A DNA stretch of 64,000 bases from Tyto alba. Lineage: Eukaryota > Chordata > Aves > Strigiformes > Tytonidae. The stretch covers positions 34,899,518 to 34,963,517 of the forward strand of contig NW_024881313.1 in NCBI RefSeq assembly GCF_018691265.1. Reading direction: 5' to 3'. A program made the position numbers and the translations under genes. Below are positions 1 to 13,120 of this stretch, piece after piece; within the stretch, counting starts at the first letter, position 1, and every line of letters begins with the position of its first letter. The notes under the pieces were generated by a model that searched no databases, was not told where the DNA came from, and was given only the letters and a program-made list of their open reading frames with translations.

Positions 1-1970
1 TGGCCCCTGTCCCAAACCCCAACACACTGTAGCAGAGTGGCCAGGAAACCTGTTAGATCTGGTTCCTCTGGGAGCTCTTGGATGGTTCATGGGGAGACAG
101 TGACAAGGACATGGCCCAGATGGCTGCAAAGGGACCACTGGCACCATGGAGCAGCCCAGTGGCCAAATCCCAGAATGACTCTGGCTCGCAAAGCTCTGGA
201 GCAACCTCTGCCCAGCTCTCTGTGTATATACTTGTCTTGGATTTTCTCTTCTGCTATGATCCTTCACTGTCTTCATATTATCCAGGTTTCAGGTGTTGGT
301 CATGGTACTTTCTTTCCCTTGGAAGTAAGTTTGTTGCTTAATTTTAAGGCTTATATAAATTAAACAGCTAAGAAAGTGTATATGAATATGACCTCATTTT
401 TCCCTCCTACCTCCCCCCACACACTTCCCCAGTTGACATGTTTGTGCAAATGTTGGAGATGAATAACGTAAATAGACTTCTTTAACAGTGATAGCTTATT
501 AAAATAGCATGGGTGTGTGAATTTCTATCGCTAACCGGGAACCCTGCTGCTTACCAGTTGCAATGCCATACATGCATTATTCAGCAGCTGAAAAAGCCCA
601 TTGTTCCTGTGTTCTGGAATTAATCAGTTGAGTATGAAAATTACCTGTCACCAAAATATCATGTTTACTCAGTCCATCAAAACAGCCTGCTCTGATGGCA
701 GTTGGATTTCCTCTGTAGAGCGTTACGTGTTAAAATACATGTTTATAAATACGATAGAGACCTAGCAGTATTAAGGGGAATGCAAGGAAGCAATCTTTTT
801 CATGTGTCTTGTGTGCTGGAGTTTAAAGCCTGTTGTGGAGGGAAGGAGGATGAAATGCATGGAGCAAGGAGCACCTGTGAGTTATAATTCAATCAATCTG
901 AAATGCACAGTGTTATTGTGACAGATCTAAATCTGATTTTCAGGCCTAAGCATTTTCCAGCTGCAGCAGAAGCATGTGAGGTCCTCGACTTCATTTTTTT
1001 TGCTTCCATGACATTTCTGAGCCCTGGTACTATTCTTTACTGAAAGCTATGGCCTTTCTTCCATTTCTCTTCTCTTGGCCCTTGACCTCTTTGCTACGTT
1101 TGCTCCTCTTGTTGCCAGCGCGAAAGTATTTGAACATCTGGCCTGGCCTATTTTCACCACTCTGCTGTATCAGATTAAGGAGGCCTGATGTTGAACTATG
1201 TTATGTCACATCTCAAAAGATTATTGTGGATAGTCTGACTGAACTAAGACCTGAGTGAACAATAACAAAAACAAACAAAAAAGTCTGTAAAGAAGAGTGG
1301 CCTACTTGGCTTTTTCTTGAATTCTGAGTGTCTGGAATATTTGAAATATAGGAAAGCAGGTATATAATGCTGCTATACAATATAGCAGGAATGATACTTA
1401 CATGTAGTATCCCCCATTTTTTACTTATACACAATTTTTTCCCCAACACATACATATTAAAATCTCTATTAAAAAAGATTCCAGATCTTCAGATACATGT
1501 GCACTTGCCCAGTTGCATCTAGACACAAGTGGTTTTCTAAGTGGTGATGAAGGAGGTGGTTGGAGTTGTCCCCGTCGTGTCTCCAGGTCTTTGCAGAGCC
1601 CCCACGGGGCAGAGGCAGATGTGTAGCAGCAAGGTGCTGCCCGCCTCTGTCTGCAGACACTAATTTCAGTCTTTCTCCTCTAATTTGCCCAGATGCTGCT
1701 GTTAATTAAACTCCTAAAGTTTCATGGTCTTTGAGACCTTTTTCACTCTGTCAATTTTTGTTGAAGCTGGCAGACAGCATGATCATAGATTTGCTTCCTC
1801 TTAAATTCAGGCTGAGGTTTGTGAGTAGATATGACTGTTTCCAAGCAGGGTTAATCTATTCACCTGGGGTGTGAAATATCAGCAATGTTGTGTGTTTCCC
1901 ATATGACCTTGAATCTGAGAGTGACTTGCCATATGCTCACTTAAGGTGGTTGCAATTTTTTTCCCACCTT
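1..1970. other. Unique non-coding sequence, no gene recognised
   Basis: Short open frames occur on both strands (the longest about 108 codons, at 37-363), but none resembles a protein family I know and none shows splice-site framing. The first 220 bases are somewhat GC-richer than what follows. I see no repeat family I can name in this stretch. Confidence 0.6.
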
Positions 1971-2012
1971 GTTGACTTCAGTGGGTGTCTGATCAAGGTC
2001 CTAATCTCTGAT
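1971..2012. repeat. Fragment of old inverted-repeat (MITE-like) amniote repeat
   Basis: The stretch reads 'ttgacttcagtggg' followed by a 'gatcaaggtcc' type segment. This is the core-plus-arm pattern of an old palindromic repeat common in bird, turtle and crocodilian DNA, whose centre reads close to 'ttgaagtcaatgggac'. The fragment is only about 40 bases and diverged, so the call rests on resemblance to better copies elsewhere in the window (45.8, 52.2 and 60.4 kb). Confidence 0.35.
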
Positions 2013-4079
2013 TGCATGTAATCCCAATCATTAAATGAGCACAAACTTTGCTTTATTTAAAATACAATCTCCTCAACATCAACATTTGTACAGATTCCAG
2101 GAGGATGATGTGGGTGGGGGCTAGTTTCTCCTTTTGGATCACCTATATCCAATAATAAATACAAAGCCTTGCCACACACCCCTGAGGGATGGTCTCCTGT
2201 GGCCATGATCCTTATCAGGGACTTTCATAGTGTGTCACTGTCTGTATCTTACAATTGTATATCAGATGTGACCAAGGCAAGGAGTGTAATGCAGGGAATA
2301 GGTTGGCCTTGTTAGGAGAAGGGTATGTCCCCTCACAGAAGGGTAAGTGTTTTCATATTTGTTTGCTCTTAATGAAATCAAATCTGTTTGCTTTGAAAGG
2401 ATGTTTTAAGGATGTTCTGCCATTCTTTAAATTTCCCAAGGAGAAAAATTGATATTTTTAATGGAGAGAACCCAAAGAAAGATAGTGGCTTTAAAAAGTA
2501 TTGGGGTGGGGGTGGAGAAGATAATGATGCTGCTATCAGATATTCCAATTAGCACTTTCAGAAGAAAAGCTGATCTCCTCAGAAGTGTTTCTTTGATCTT
2601 TTGACTGGCTGAGACCCATTTTGTCTGCCTGAATGCTGGTATCTCTGCTCTTACCGTATAGAGCATGTCCCTGGCCTAACCATTTGAATTCCCTAAGCTA
2701 GAAACAGCTTCATTCATTGCAAGTATGTCAGCTCTGCTCCAGGCTCTGTAATAATAAGTCTTTCACTTCAGCTGATGAGATCTAGATATCAATCTTGCTG
2801 AGGTCACCAAAGGAAAAAAATGAGCTTGGTCACTTCTCCACTGACAATTCAACACAAACCATATATCTATGCCTAGGGGGCCTCACACTTCCTCCTTGTT
2901 TTATCCAAATTACACAAAAAGCACAACTGAGATTTCACTGAGTTAAAAAAAAGAAAACACCTCCATGACACTGTTCATTTTTGGTACCTACAATGTCATA
3001 GGGACAAGTGGTAAAAGGATTCTAATTTTATTAATGCCAACCATCTCTAACAGAAAAAAGCTCTGAGGCTGACCTAAGCTCTCCTTGAATGCAAAGCAAA
3101 AAAAACCCTGTACCCAGAGACATTATAAAAAGCTAGTAACAGCCTTTTCTCTGGTGCTTGCTACTACTGAGTAGAGAAAAGGGAGCAAATGAATTCAAGT
3201 CTGTTTATCCCCATCTGGTTAGATGATGTGTTATTGGCAGGCCTGGCTGAATTTGCTTTGTGTGGCACCTTATACAAGACACCTAAGGCATATGTCTTCC
3301 AGATAAAAGCCGAGTCCCCTGATTAAAGGGTCAAAGCAGAGTGCTGACAGTAGGAAGATGAAGCAAGCTGTTACTGAGCTTTGCAGAGGGATGGGAGTGG
3401 AGCTTTCAGAGCAAGACAGTGAAAAACTGAGAAAAGACGCATTTCATCCAAGCAGAGTTTCCAGCACTGAATGGGCTGCATGAGATGCAAAAAAAAATGT
3501 ACTTGCTGTTCACCTCCAAAATGCCGACTGGAAAGAAATCCCCTCCGGGGCCCTAACATGGACAGTGGGGAGCAGTGTGTGAAGATCTAGAAGGGGTAAC
3601 ATGTTCTTGCAGCAGCTCCCATGTTAGTGGCCTTTGCCTCCCCCCTTCCACCGCCTGCCCCCACTGCTTTGGGCTAGCTGTGGGGACACTGGGTTCAAGA
3701 GCATGCAGGATTTGGGCTCACCCAAGAAAAGATACTGAGCTTTGTTAGATGGATTCAAGTCACCAAGCTGGACCAGCACCAGCATGGGGCGGGTAAGAGC
3801 AGTTAGTCATCACCATTTGGTCCTCTCTTGTCTATATTGCCCATTCCTGCATGTTTTTTGCCATTTCACATCTCCCCTGGGGACAGAAAGGCACCTCTCG
3901 GTCAGTACCTGTCAGAAGTGGAGACCTGAACCTTCCCTACAGGAGCAGTTTCTGTCTCCATGGGCAGCCAGGGGTGACCAGTATGTCCCAGCAAGCATGG
4001 CTCCACTCCTGGGGACCGGCTCTTGGTGCCCCGTGGAAGAGACTGCTGTACAGGATTCCCGAAGCAAAGATTAATTAAT
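2013..4079. other. Unique non-coding sequence, no gene recognised
   Basis: No coding exon is recognisable. A plus-strand open frame at 3742-4074 (110 codons) encodes a low-information, Ser/His/Trp-rich product with no family resemblance. No younger transposon is visible. Confidence 0.55.
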
Positions 4080-4190
4080 GAGTGTTTGCACAGCACTTTA
4101 AAGGTGTGAAGAGCCATATAGATGCTGCTAAGTATCATTGTTAATTATGATTAGGTGTAATATTGTAATATATCAATATTGCACAGTAAA
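4080..4190 (+). repeat. MIR/CORE-type SINE 3' tail (degraded)
   Basis: The segment reads 'gcacagcactttaaaggtgtg' then 'ccatatagatgctgctaagtatcattgtt' and grades into AT-rich sequence. This matches the order of the SINE tail in which 'aaagcactttgagat', 'gctatataaatgc' and 'aagtattattatt' follow one another. Only the 3' part is present; no A/B-box head is visible upstream. The exact family (MIR or another amniote CORE-SINE) is not asserted. Confidence 0.5.
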
Positions 4191-5128
4191 TAGTGTGAAG
4201 AACATGAGAGAGAATTTCTCAGCAGCCACAGACATTTTATCTTCATAGCTGGAGATACATTTACCCATTGGACAGAAAGCTGTTCTGGGAATTTGAAGGG
4301 TGCAAGCAGTGGGGGACAGAAGCCACAAAGCTATTTTGGTGGTAGACGGACTTGTGTGGATTTTTTATAGAGTGTGGAGAAGTCAGAACAAAGTGGCATT
4401 TTAAAACAAAACAAAATAAAACATCGGAAAAACTGACTATTGAATGAACATAATTTCTCCAGCCCACTTTAAGGAAACCACCACCTCACCAGCCTTCACA
4501 CCTCACCAACAGCAATGTTTTTGCCAAGATGCATTTTTTTCAAAGGCAGGTTTTATACTACTGAGCACTGAAAAGGGTGACTGCAGCCCAGGGATGGTCC
4601 CCAGGCTGGCCCAAGCAGCCACTTGTCGCTTTTCCCTCCCTGTTATGGGACCTTTGGTGGCTGCAGGGGGGGGCTTCCATCTGCACCTCCATGTGTCTGT
4701 GCCAAATGTTCAGGTCTCCATCTGGGCAGGCAGTGATATGCTCATAACGCCCCTTCTCAGCTCCCTGGGTTTGGGTTTGCTCACGAGCATCAGGGTTTGT
4801 GTGTCCACCCACCAAACACCCAGAGGCACCAAGGTGGATGCAGCCTGTCCACCTCCCCATTGCCTCTGACTGGCTCTGTGCTCAGGCTGAGTGAAGGGGC
4901 TGTAAATTTGAGGGTTAAGCTCTTGAGCCAACACACCTGACAGAGTTACATTTTTAGGTGAAATCCTGTTAAAATCAAACATCTGAGTATCCCTGAGGCT
5001 GGGGCCCTAATTTCTCAGTTGCTTACTTTCCTCACGTGTAAGGCTGAGGACAATAATTTCCTTTATGAAACAGGCTGAGATATATGGCCAAAGAGCCCAA
5101 AGCCAAGGAGAGTTAACTTTTATTAAGT
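4191..5128. other. Unique sequence with a possible SINE tail at 4,995-5,075
   Basis: The plus-strand open frame at 4444-4869 (141 codons) has an antisense open frame across the same DNA and no family resemblance, so I treat it as chance in a GC-richer patch. At 4,995-5,075 the order 'ctaatttctcag...tttcctcacgtgtaaggctgaggacaataatttcct' resembles the 'tttcctcatctgtaaaatggggataataat' part of a MIR-like SINE, though weakly. Confidence 0.4.
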
Positions 5129-5200
5129 GGATTCTGAAGGCCAGAAGGACCATTGTGATCGATAGGTCTTGTCCATATAACCTTCTTCTGCACATTCTTT
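5129..5200 (-). repeat. Old CR1-type LINE 3' end fragment
   Basis: On the plus strand this reads 'gattctgaaggccagaaggaccattgtgatc...' followed by a 'taggtcttgtc' segment. That is the reverse complement of the 3'-terminal part of older CR1-like elements common in turtles and birds, where the match is close to 'ggccagaagggaccattgtgatcatc'. Roughly 70 bases remain. The element would be on the minus strand and severely 5' truncated. Similarity fades quickly beyond 5,200. Confidence 0.45.
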
Positions 5201-7339
5201 GTACCAATCATTTAGCCTCTATTTCAGTGCTGGTATGTTGTTATTCTGTGTCTTCACCCATCCCTGAGACCTCAGACTGCCTCCCCCAGTGTGACCCCAG
5301 AGAATGGATCTGGTACCTGGTGCTTTTTATACAAGGGTTGCTGTGTGGACAAATTTGTTAATATTTTTAAAGGGCTATAACTTGATGGCTGAGGGACCGG
5401 TATATCAATCAGTGGCATGTGAATGCTATCAAAGCCCAAATTTGCCAGAGAGAAAAAAAAAGAAGCGGGTAGAACAGGGAATTGGTACATGATAAATCTA
5501 CTTAATATACAGAGAGAGAAACTTGTAGGGAGTAAGCTGCTCTGCTTCCTCTCTTCTTTCTGTCGTTCATGTCTTATTAATAATACTTGTGATGTTAATT
5601 TTCATCTCACACAAATGACAAATAAAAAGGCCTGATTTATATTGTTCTTGAAACACAAAGATTCATACACAGCCTTGGAGAGAAACTCTGATCACTCATT
5701 CCCCCTGGTAAACATAAATATTCAATAATTAATATTGAATCTTTGAAAGGCTGATCTGTTCTCTTGATCTTTACGGCAGCCTGTTGACCCTGTCATATGT
5801 TATAGGCAGCACAATATTGAAAACTGAGCCTCATCTGTATCTGCATATACCAAGTGAATCTATTCAATCCCAGTTACAAGGTGATATATTAACCATCTCT
5901 GACCTGCTGCCATTGCGTTACTGCCTTGCTGAAGAAGCAGCACCCTTACTATACCTTTAGTGCAATACTTTGGAAATTGTTTGTCCTGTATTTGCTCAAG
6001 GGAGTCCTTGATCTTCCCTGTTCCAACTTGCAGAGAGAACTCTGCTTCACAACAGAGCCAGTGCAGGATGGCAGGAGTGCCTGGGTTTCCCGGGTTGTGA
6101 CCGCTCTTACCCTAAAAGTCCTGGATAATTTTGAGGTTCATTGAAATCCTCTAGCTTAAATTTTCCTCTATACCATGTGGGGGGACATCTAAGCCTTCTC
6201 TACCTCTATACAGAGCACCCAAGCACCCTTCTGAGGGAGGGGAAGAGAAGAAGAAATTTGTTCAATCCTGGGGGGAATTTGAACCTGACTCCTTCCTCGG
6301 TGCTGGCGGGCAGGGACCAGCCTTCCCAGGAGTGCAGGAAGGAGAGCAGGGAGTTGGTATTTCGGGCTGGTAGTAACTGCTGCCTCCAGCCACGAGGACA
6401 GTGGTAAGCAAAAACCTGCCCATAAATTCCCCCAGCTCAGTAGAGCTCATTGTTTCTGTAATTGCAGTTTTTCATACTGGCTACTCTTGACGGCAGGATG
6501 TCAGCACTTCTTGAGGCTGAGTCCCCAGTGCCTCAACCAGAGGACCATCTCTGTTAACTCACTGAGAGCCCCTGACACAGAAACCTCATGTGACCTGCCA
6601 TGTCAGCTCTGAGAAGAGACTTCAGCATTTGCTCTTTTCCAGGGCATCACTGCCAAAGCAGCCATAGAGGAAGAACAAGAAGAAATTGAAGGAAGGGATA
6701 GCTTCCAAAGCATGTTATTTTGTAAATGAATATTAAAGAAAACCAAAACCAACCCCAAAACCACCATCAGCACAACAAAATTCCTCTCTGGACTCCCTAG
6801 TGGTTTCATCAGAATTTCCTCCTCTTTGCTTGACCTTTCAGAATACTGCTGAACTATAAATAAACTTGTGATAGTTATGACACAAGCCGGGCTGCCAAAG
6901 CAGGTGTAGAAAGTGGATGGAGATGCTATGAATGGTCTCTACTACTTGAAGTGTTACTTTACTGTATTTCTTCCCAGCGACCAAAACAAGAGAAGGAAGA
7001 CAGCAAAACAGCTGAAAAATGTCCTCTTATTTTGCACTTTCAAAATAGTTCACTTTTTAAAAAACTGCTTTAAAATGTATAGGTGCTTTTCTGCCTGTAG
7101 ATAAATAGCTCTTTTGTGCAATAAACATGTAAATTGGACTATCGAGCATTTCAGATACAAGGTATTTCCTTTTGAGTATCATAAATATCACAGTGTATCC
7201 CCTGTCTGTTAGCAAAGTTTCTGCCACATAGTCAAGACATAGGAAGAATCATTCTCACAAAAAATACTTTATTCCCCAAAAATGGTTTGTTGTAGGTTAT
7301 CAATCAATCCTTTAAGAGTCTGTAGGCAGACCCTTTCTT
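5201..7339. other. Unique non-coding sequence with an AT palindrome at 5,720-5,740
   Basis: No coding or RNA gene is recognised. At 5,720-5,740 there is a perfect inverted repeat with 8-base arms (attcaata / tattgaat) and a 5-base AT centre. It may be a chance feature of AT-rich DNA or a homeodomain-type binding cluster. The remaining sequence has only short chance open frames. Confidence 0.5.
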
Positions 7340-7402
7340 GCTATAAATTGGTGTCACTCCACTGAAGTCAATGGAGATTATATAAATTGAGGGTCTGACT
7401 CC
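7340..7402. repeat. Copy of old palindromic MITE-like repeat
   Basis: The centre 'cactgaagtcaatggag' is flanked on both sides by 'tataaatt', followed on the right by 'gagggtctgactcc'. This is the layout of an ancient palindromic repeat widespread in sauropsid genomes. The copy is short and diverged, and the Repbase name is not asserted. Confidence 0.45.
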
Positions 7403-7962
7403 ATGTGTGTGTCTCCCACTCCCTTACGCATGGTGTGTTTTAATCAGCCAAAGTAGAGAGCTTGCTGTATAACCTATTTGAGGAAGGAGAAAAAATAACA
7501 TTAGAGAAGTGATCTTCTTTATCTAGGGCATGGATTTTCTGTTTGAAGCTTGGGCTTGTGATGATGACTGGGAAACAGCTTGGTGAATGTTTGCAGGTTT
7601 GTATGCGACTGAGAAGAGCACTATTCTTTTAAATATTCTAAACAGATTTTCAGGAGTTCCTTGTTTATAAGTGTACTTCTGCTGGTGGCATCTCTGACCG
7701 CAGGAACATTACTTGTTTGAGGCTGCGCTCGTGAGTTCTGCTTGCTGACCCATTACTGCATCAAAAACTAAGAGATTGAATTTAGTTCCAATAAAATTGC
7801 ATTAAGTTTGCAATAGATGTCTCTTATTTCCAATTGGATATGGCAGCTCCCTTCTACAAAAAAGAACGGAGTACAGCGTTTCCAACAAAAACCTCTGGAG
7901 GTCTTATCTGTGACCTTCTCTCCAGAACTTTTAGCAAAGTCCTATTGAATTAAGTCCCTGCC

Positions 7963-7983
7963 TTTTTTTTTTTTTTTTTTTTT
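7963..7983. repeat. Poly-T homopolymer (21)
   Basis: Uninterrupted run of 21 T followed by 'acaaaac'. No recognisable retrocopy lies to its left on the minus strand. Homopolymer length is prone to assembly error. Confidence 0.95.
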
Positions 7984-8441
7984 ACAAAACATACCTTTGA
8001 ACTGGTATTGATAAATAATTTTGGGTTGACAACACTTAAAATCTTACTCTTGTAATGTAGCTAGACTCATAGACCTGTCTAGAATACCACTGAGATGATC
8101 TTTATTTTGTAGTGTAAGGAGACGATGTATGGGAAAGGGAGACAGTTTGAACGCCTTCTTGCTTTTGTATCTGAGGATCATCATTACAACTAGACATGAT
8201 CCAAATGTCTCCACAAGTATTTGATATTCAGTGTTCAACAAGTTTTTCAGAAAACAATTGTCAGGTGTTTAGTTCTTAAACTGTTTGTTCTGCACATCCA
8301 TTACTTCCACTGGGCGATTGGCTGCCATCTGATTAAAAGAATGCTCTAAATGGGAAAATAATACAATACTGAATTATGCATTACTCAGTAATGAATATTA
8401 TTATTTTATCCTGGCACAAATTTAGAAACATTCTGGGCATT

Positions 8442-8487
8442 GTGTTTGTTTTTTGTTTTTTTTTTTTTGTTTTTTTTTTTTTTTTTT
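8442..8487. repeat. T-rich simple repeat
   Basis: A T tract broken by single G residues, with a 13-T run (8,456-8,468) and an 18-T run (8,470-8,487). Low-complexity sequence with no coding meaning. Confidence 0.95.
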
Positions 8488-11400
8488 GAATACCCAAAGT
8501 CGTAGATCTACTTGTTTACAAAGAACAAGCAAAGCAATTCCACAAAATACCAGGAATCAAATTCAAGCTGTTTTGTTTATACTTATTTACCAAATCTGTT
8601 TCCATTCTCTGACTAGCTCTCATTGTAACTAGAGTTTATCAACATTTTTCAAATGCCAACATTTCAGTGAAACAGATTTGTTTGGGGGGAGGGAGAGGAA
8701 ATGTTCATTTCATTCCAAAAAAGAAGACTACTTATGAGTCAAATTGTTTCATTTAATTTTAAAAAAGCCCTATTTTCAATTATCATTCCACGCATCTTGC
8801 AAGTTTCTCAGCTGAATTAGATATTTTTCAAACTATTTCCAAAAGGCCTCTAAAGCTGCTGAATGACAATTGCAAATTTCACTTGTTTCTGTTCAATGAG
8901 AGTGATGTTTCTGAGACTCCCTATGTAGGACAAGTATTTAATTTCTCTTCACATCTCTGGTGCTTCAAAGTTTAATTATTGTTTATTATAAAATTATCTA
9001 CAGCTGCAAGTGTACATAGATGCCCTGAGGACTTTACAGAAACAATACAGAAAGGATCAGAGCTAAGGGGATAAAATCAATATGTTCTTGTCATTGCTTA
9101 GAAGGTGATACATGCCACGTTATTAGCTTCACCTCTTATCCTGACCTGTTTCCCTACCTGATTGCAATCACTGATGTACATGGTTTGAGTAATTTGTGGC
9201 ATAGACTTGTCTATAACTTCTCATTCTTACTTGATCTAGTAAACCCAAAAGAATGTGCACTGGCTTCAGTGAAGTGGTGCCTGAGTTATGGTTGTGGTAA
9301 GAGCAGAGCTGAGTCTGACATTTACGGTTGGGACTGCTGATCTCTAGCTTTACTGATTATTTAGTATCAAACGTTTTGTGTCTGAAATAAGTTTCCTGGT
9401 AGTTTGACTTAACAAGTACGGTCTGTACAGCCCACATACTTTTAAAATAATTATTTTCCTCCCACAGCTATTAGTGAAAACTGTGACATCTTCCCCTTGT
9501 TCACAGTGATATGTCATCTCTTCTTCAGCACCAGATGGTCCAGGAAAATGAGCAGGAGAAATAAGCGTGTCTATTTTCCCCTTGCCTAACACGGCGAGAA
9601 AATAAATGTGAAATAAAGAATGTGTTACCTGCGCTAGGATAAAGCCTCCGGATGTGATGGTGCTCTCTGCCAATTTCCTCCTCTGCTCTTACCTTCCTGT
9701 CCCTCTACCAGTATAGCCACTGCTGATAACTAGAGTTTACGTACAGACTGTTCCTTCACCCAGGCCCTCCTCCTTGAGCTTCAGGTGCAGGAAACACTTC
9801 AACTGTCTTTTTTATTAAAGAGTGTTACATATCATGTGTCCTATCTGAACCCATCCCATGATTAAGGCTCTCTGTTGGGGTTAGGAAAGCTAACTTTGGT
9901 TCCTGACTCCACTATGGGGATCTCCAATGACCTTAAACATGGTTCATACTTCATGTTCCCCCAGCTGTCAAGAGAGACAATGATTCTTGCTTTTTCTCCT
10001 GCATATTTAGAGACAGAGCTTGTCTACGACTCCTGGGTTGGGCAATCAGATTTGCTCCCATGTCTAGAAAGGTGTGTCTTACCTTCACACCTGTGAAGTA
10101 AAACTCATAAATGTGAGCAGAATATAATGGAGGAATTAATATCTATATATGTGGATAGGCAATTGACACAATAGTTTTGAAGATCATGATTAGGGGATCG
10201 TTGCCCCACCACCAGACTCAGAGGCCACAATGCCATGCCATCCATGACTTAACTTTGTCTGAAAACTGAAGATGGCAGCAAGTCCCAGAAAATACACTCT
10301 AGTTACTGGATTAATAAGAGATGACCTTTTGTTGACCCTCAGTTCCCTGTCTTGAGGGTTGAAGAAGACCTTTTTTTCCAGGGTTAATGGACAAGCTTTC
10401 TCCAGGCTGGTGTCCCATCTATCTAGGAGGGTTTGGAGCTGTGGTGTCCCCTATTATGGTGTTCCCAGGCCCATATTTACCTTTATCTGGTCTCAGTGTT
10501 CAGAGATAAGGGAGAAAAGAAAGAGGACTTGAGGATGGCCTTCCCACTTCTCCTGCAGCCATGATTCCCTCATACATTGAAGCTATTTTGCGTTAATGAA
10601 GTTCTGAAGTTCTTTACTCAGGCTGGAATAAGAGCTAAGGGAATGTAACTTGGACATTAGCTCTAGTTAGTGTCTACAGGTCCATCTTCTCTTTTAGCTT
10701 GAGCTAGAACTGCTAAACCAGCTTAAAATCAGAACTGTCATACCGTTTCTTCCTTAAACTGCAAGGTCAGGTTACCAACCCATGCAAGAGACACCCACCT
10801 TTTTCACTGTAGGCATGTCCTTCATGCCCTGGTGGAGGATCGGATCTCCCAGTCTAATCTGCTTGCATGGGAGGTAACAGCATTCATGAGGATGTGAGCA
10901 TGAAATTCAGACATGAAATGTCTGGCCTCTTGTTTCATTTTGCTGCCTGATCATCAAAATGTTTATTAATCCTCAAATTCCCTTCAACTTCTGCACCAGT
11001 GGTTACATGTCTCAGAGTTTCCTAATACATGTTTCTTGTTCTCTATCTTAAAAGCCCTGTCATTTATCGGATAATAGAAACAGTATGACTGAGATGAACC
11101 ACAACCCAATAAGGATATAAAATATTCTGAGTGAGCATCTTGTGAAGAAAGAGGTCCTGAACTTCCTTCAGCAATAGCTTGACAAAAACATAGGAATAAA
11201 AAGTATCTTTGCAAAAGCACAGATTGGGTCATAAGTATTTTCTGGCCCAAATTACAGCTGTTTATCTCTTCTTATAGCTATGCATCACAAATGGTTTAAG
11301 CAGGCCCCCATAGTTCTTTTTCTTGGCAAAATGCCATGCTTCCATTTTCTTTTCATTACTGACCTACAATAAATTGTACTGATGTCCCAAAAGCAAAAGT

Positions 11401-11521
11401 CTCTCCAGTCCATTATCATTCCCTAGAGCCATCCTTTCAAATGTAGTTAAACTTGGATCTCTCTTGCCTCTGAGGCCTCTCTCTTTTTCAGACCATTTTC
11501 CATTTGGATTGACTGAAGCTC

Positions 11522-11600
11522 TAAAAGGTTAAATGACTTGGCCAGGGTCATACAGTGAGTCTGTGGCTGAGCAAGAGAGAGCCCCTGCACGTGACGACAG
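11522..11600 (-). repeat. MIR/CORE-type SINE fragment
   Basis: On the plus strand the order is 'aaaggttaaatgacttggccagggtcatacagtgagtctgtggctgagca'. This is the reverse complement of the SINE central region ('gtgaccttgggcaagtcacttaacct' on the other strand) running into its tRNA-derived part. The match is good over about 55 bases and fades after 11,580. The insertion is on the minus strand and old. Confidence 0.65.
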
Positions 11601-13044
11601 CTGCAACCTTCTTCCCTACCCAAGACCCCAACCCCAAGCCCTCAAGCAGTATAAAAGGATTTTATAGGCTAAACTTCAGCTCTGAAAATTGCAGGCTCTT
11701 AAATAACAGAGTTTATAATGGAAATACTAAGAGAAACCTGACTGTAGCAGTGGAATAGTAGTAATGCATTACTTATTCCATTAATGGCTGTGTTCTTAAT
11801 AGAAACAGGTTCATTACATGGTAAGAAGCAAAGTTTGCATTAAATAGAAACATCATTTGGTGTTTTATTGATTAAAAGGAGATTAGATTTCCATGATGTT
11901 CTTTAGCAAATAGGATGCCTCGAAGGAAATGTATATATTTATATTATAAGGAGGAGGGTTTTATTACAGCATAATGGAAAGAAAATGTATCTCATAATGA
12001 TAGTTTATATCACACAAGGGATCTGATAACTTAAAGTTTAACTCTTAACCTAGCAGTGAAGTCCAGAAGTCCGTATTATTGTATTAATGCAAAACAAGCG
12101 TGTTCCATTTGGATAGCTTATTGTTATATGCTGCATGTGACAAAAAGGTTAGTCCCTCTTTTCTTGACTGGAAGACCAAATCAAACCTGTCCCTGTGGAT
12201 TGCGTGGAGGGGGAGAAATGGCGAGGGCAAATTATTACACTGAAATATCAGCAGAAACATAATCATCTCCAATCAGCGAATATATGGCACACCCTTGTTT
12301 CTCTTCTCCCTGGATCCTTAATGGTATAAATATCAGCAATGCTAATTACCCACCAACTATTTCATTGCTCTCTTTCAGACACATGTGGATGTGAAAGTGT
12401 TTGGTTTTTGTTTGTTTGTTTGTTTGTTTGTTTTTTTAAAGCTTCAGGCTGAATTTAAGCTGCTTTAGGGCCCCCTTTCCACCTACCCCACCACTGGAGA
12501 GGAGTTGATCCTTAATATCCCCAAACCACCACAGAAGTTTTTGTTAGCAGCTCAGAAGCACATCAGCTCCACCTGGAGAACATCCTGCTGAGGGTCAGGG
12601 TGGGCCAGGGCACCCTGTAGTTGCTCTGACCTTACACCTTGGACCAGCCTCCAAATGCTGCAATTCATATTCCCCAAGGATTGCACTTGGGGATTCAGGG
12701 TGATGGATTAAAAACCTAAATCTTTAAAACACAGTGTGGATCCCTGTGCTGATGTGACTGTGGGGATGTGTAGGCTGACTTAGAAGCAAGAACCTCTATA
12801 CCCCAGTATGTATTTCCAGTTCAAGCAGAGACACTCCAGGTGAACAATTTTCAAGGGTGGATAAGATTTTACCAAGTACCCCAAAGTGATTGTGTTGTCT
12901 GAAACACTCCCTCAATGTGTAGCCTCTCTGAGACCACGTCCCTGTAGCAGATGTCTCCATTCATAGATATATGTCTTGAACAAAAACCCATCACTTTTCT
13001 ATCTGTCATGAGTCGAATCCATCAGGTCAGTCAAGAGTTAATTG
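11601..13044. other. Unique sequence, includes a (GTTT)n repeat
   Basis: No gene is recognised. 12,248-12,372 is a low-CpG block with homeodomain-like AT motifs ('gctaattaccc', 'ccaatcagcg') that could be a conserved element; this is inference only. A GTTT microsatellite follows at 12,404-12,437. Confidence 0.5.
12404..12437. repeat. (GTTT)n microsatellite
   Basis: About six clean GTTT units flanked by short T runs, read directly from the sequence. A second GTTT repeat lies at 17,444-17,496. Confidence 0.95.
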
Positions 13045-13120
13045 AAAAGCTCACATTAACTTCAGTGGGTCCAGACTTTGCTCCTAAATAATTCTGAGGA
13101 GTTCAATTAATGTTAATGGA
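13045..13120. repeat. Fragment of old MITE-like repeat
   Basis: 'gctcacattaacttcagtgggtccag' resembles one arm and the 'gacttcagtggg' centre of the palindromic sauropsid repeat seen better at 45.8 and 60.4 kb. It is diverged and incomplete. Confidence 0.35.

Larger units (their letters stand above)
7403..11521. other. AT-rich unique sequence with two long poly-T tracts
   Basis: No gene is recognised. There are two simple T tracts, 7,963-7,983 (21 T) and 8,442-8,487 (T with occasional G). The sequence around them is AT-rich with no transposon I can name next to either tract. Confidence 0.55.

Noticed and set aside
4444..4869. 141-codon open frame
   Set aside because: GC-rich patch open on both strands; the translation is low in information and unlike any family I know.
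8990..9060. Repeat-like phrase around 'gccctgaggactttacag'
   Set aside because: One short block of similarity only; not enough for a family assignment.
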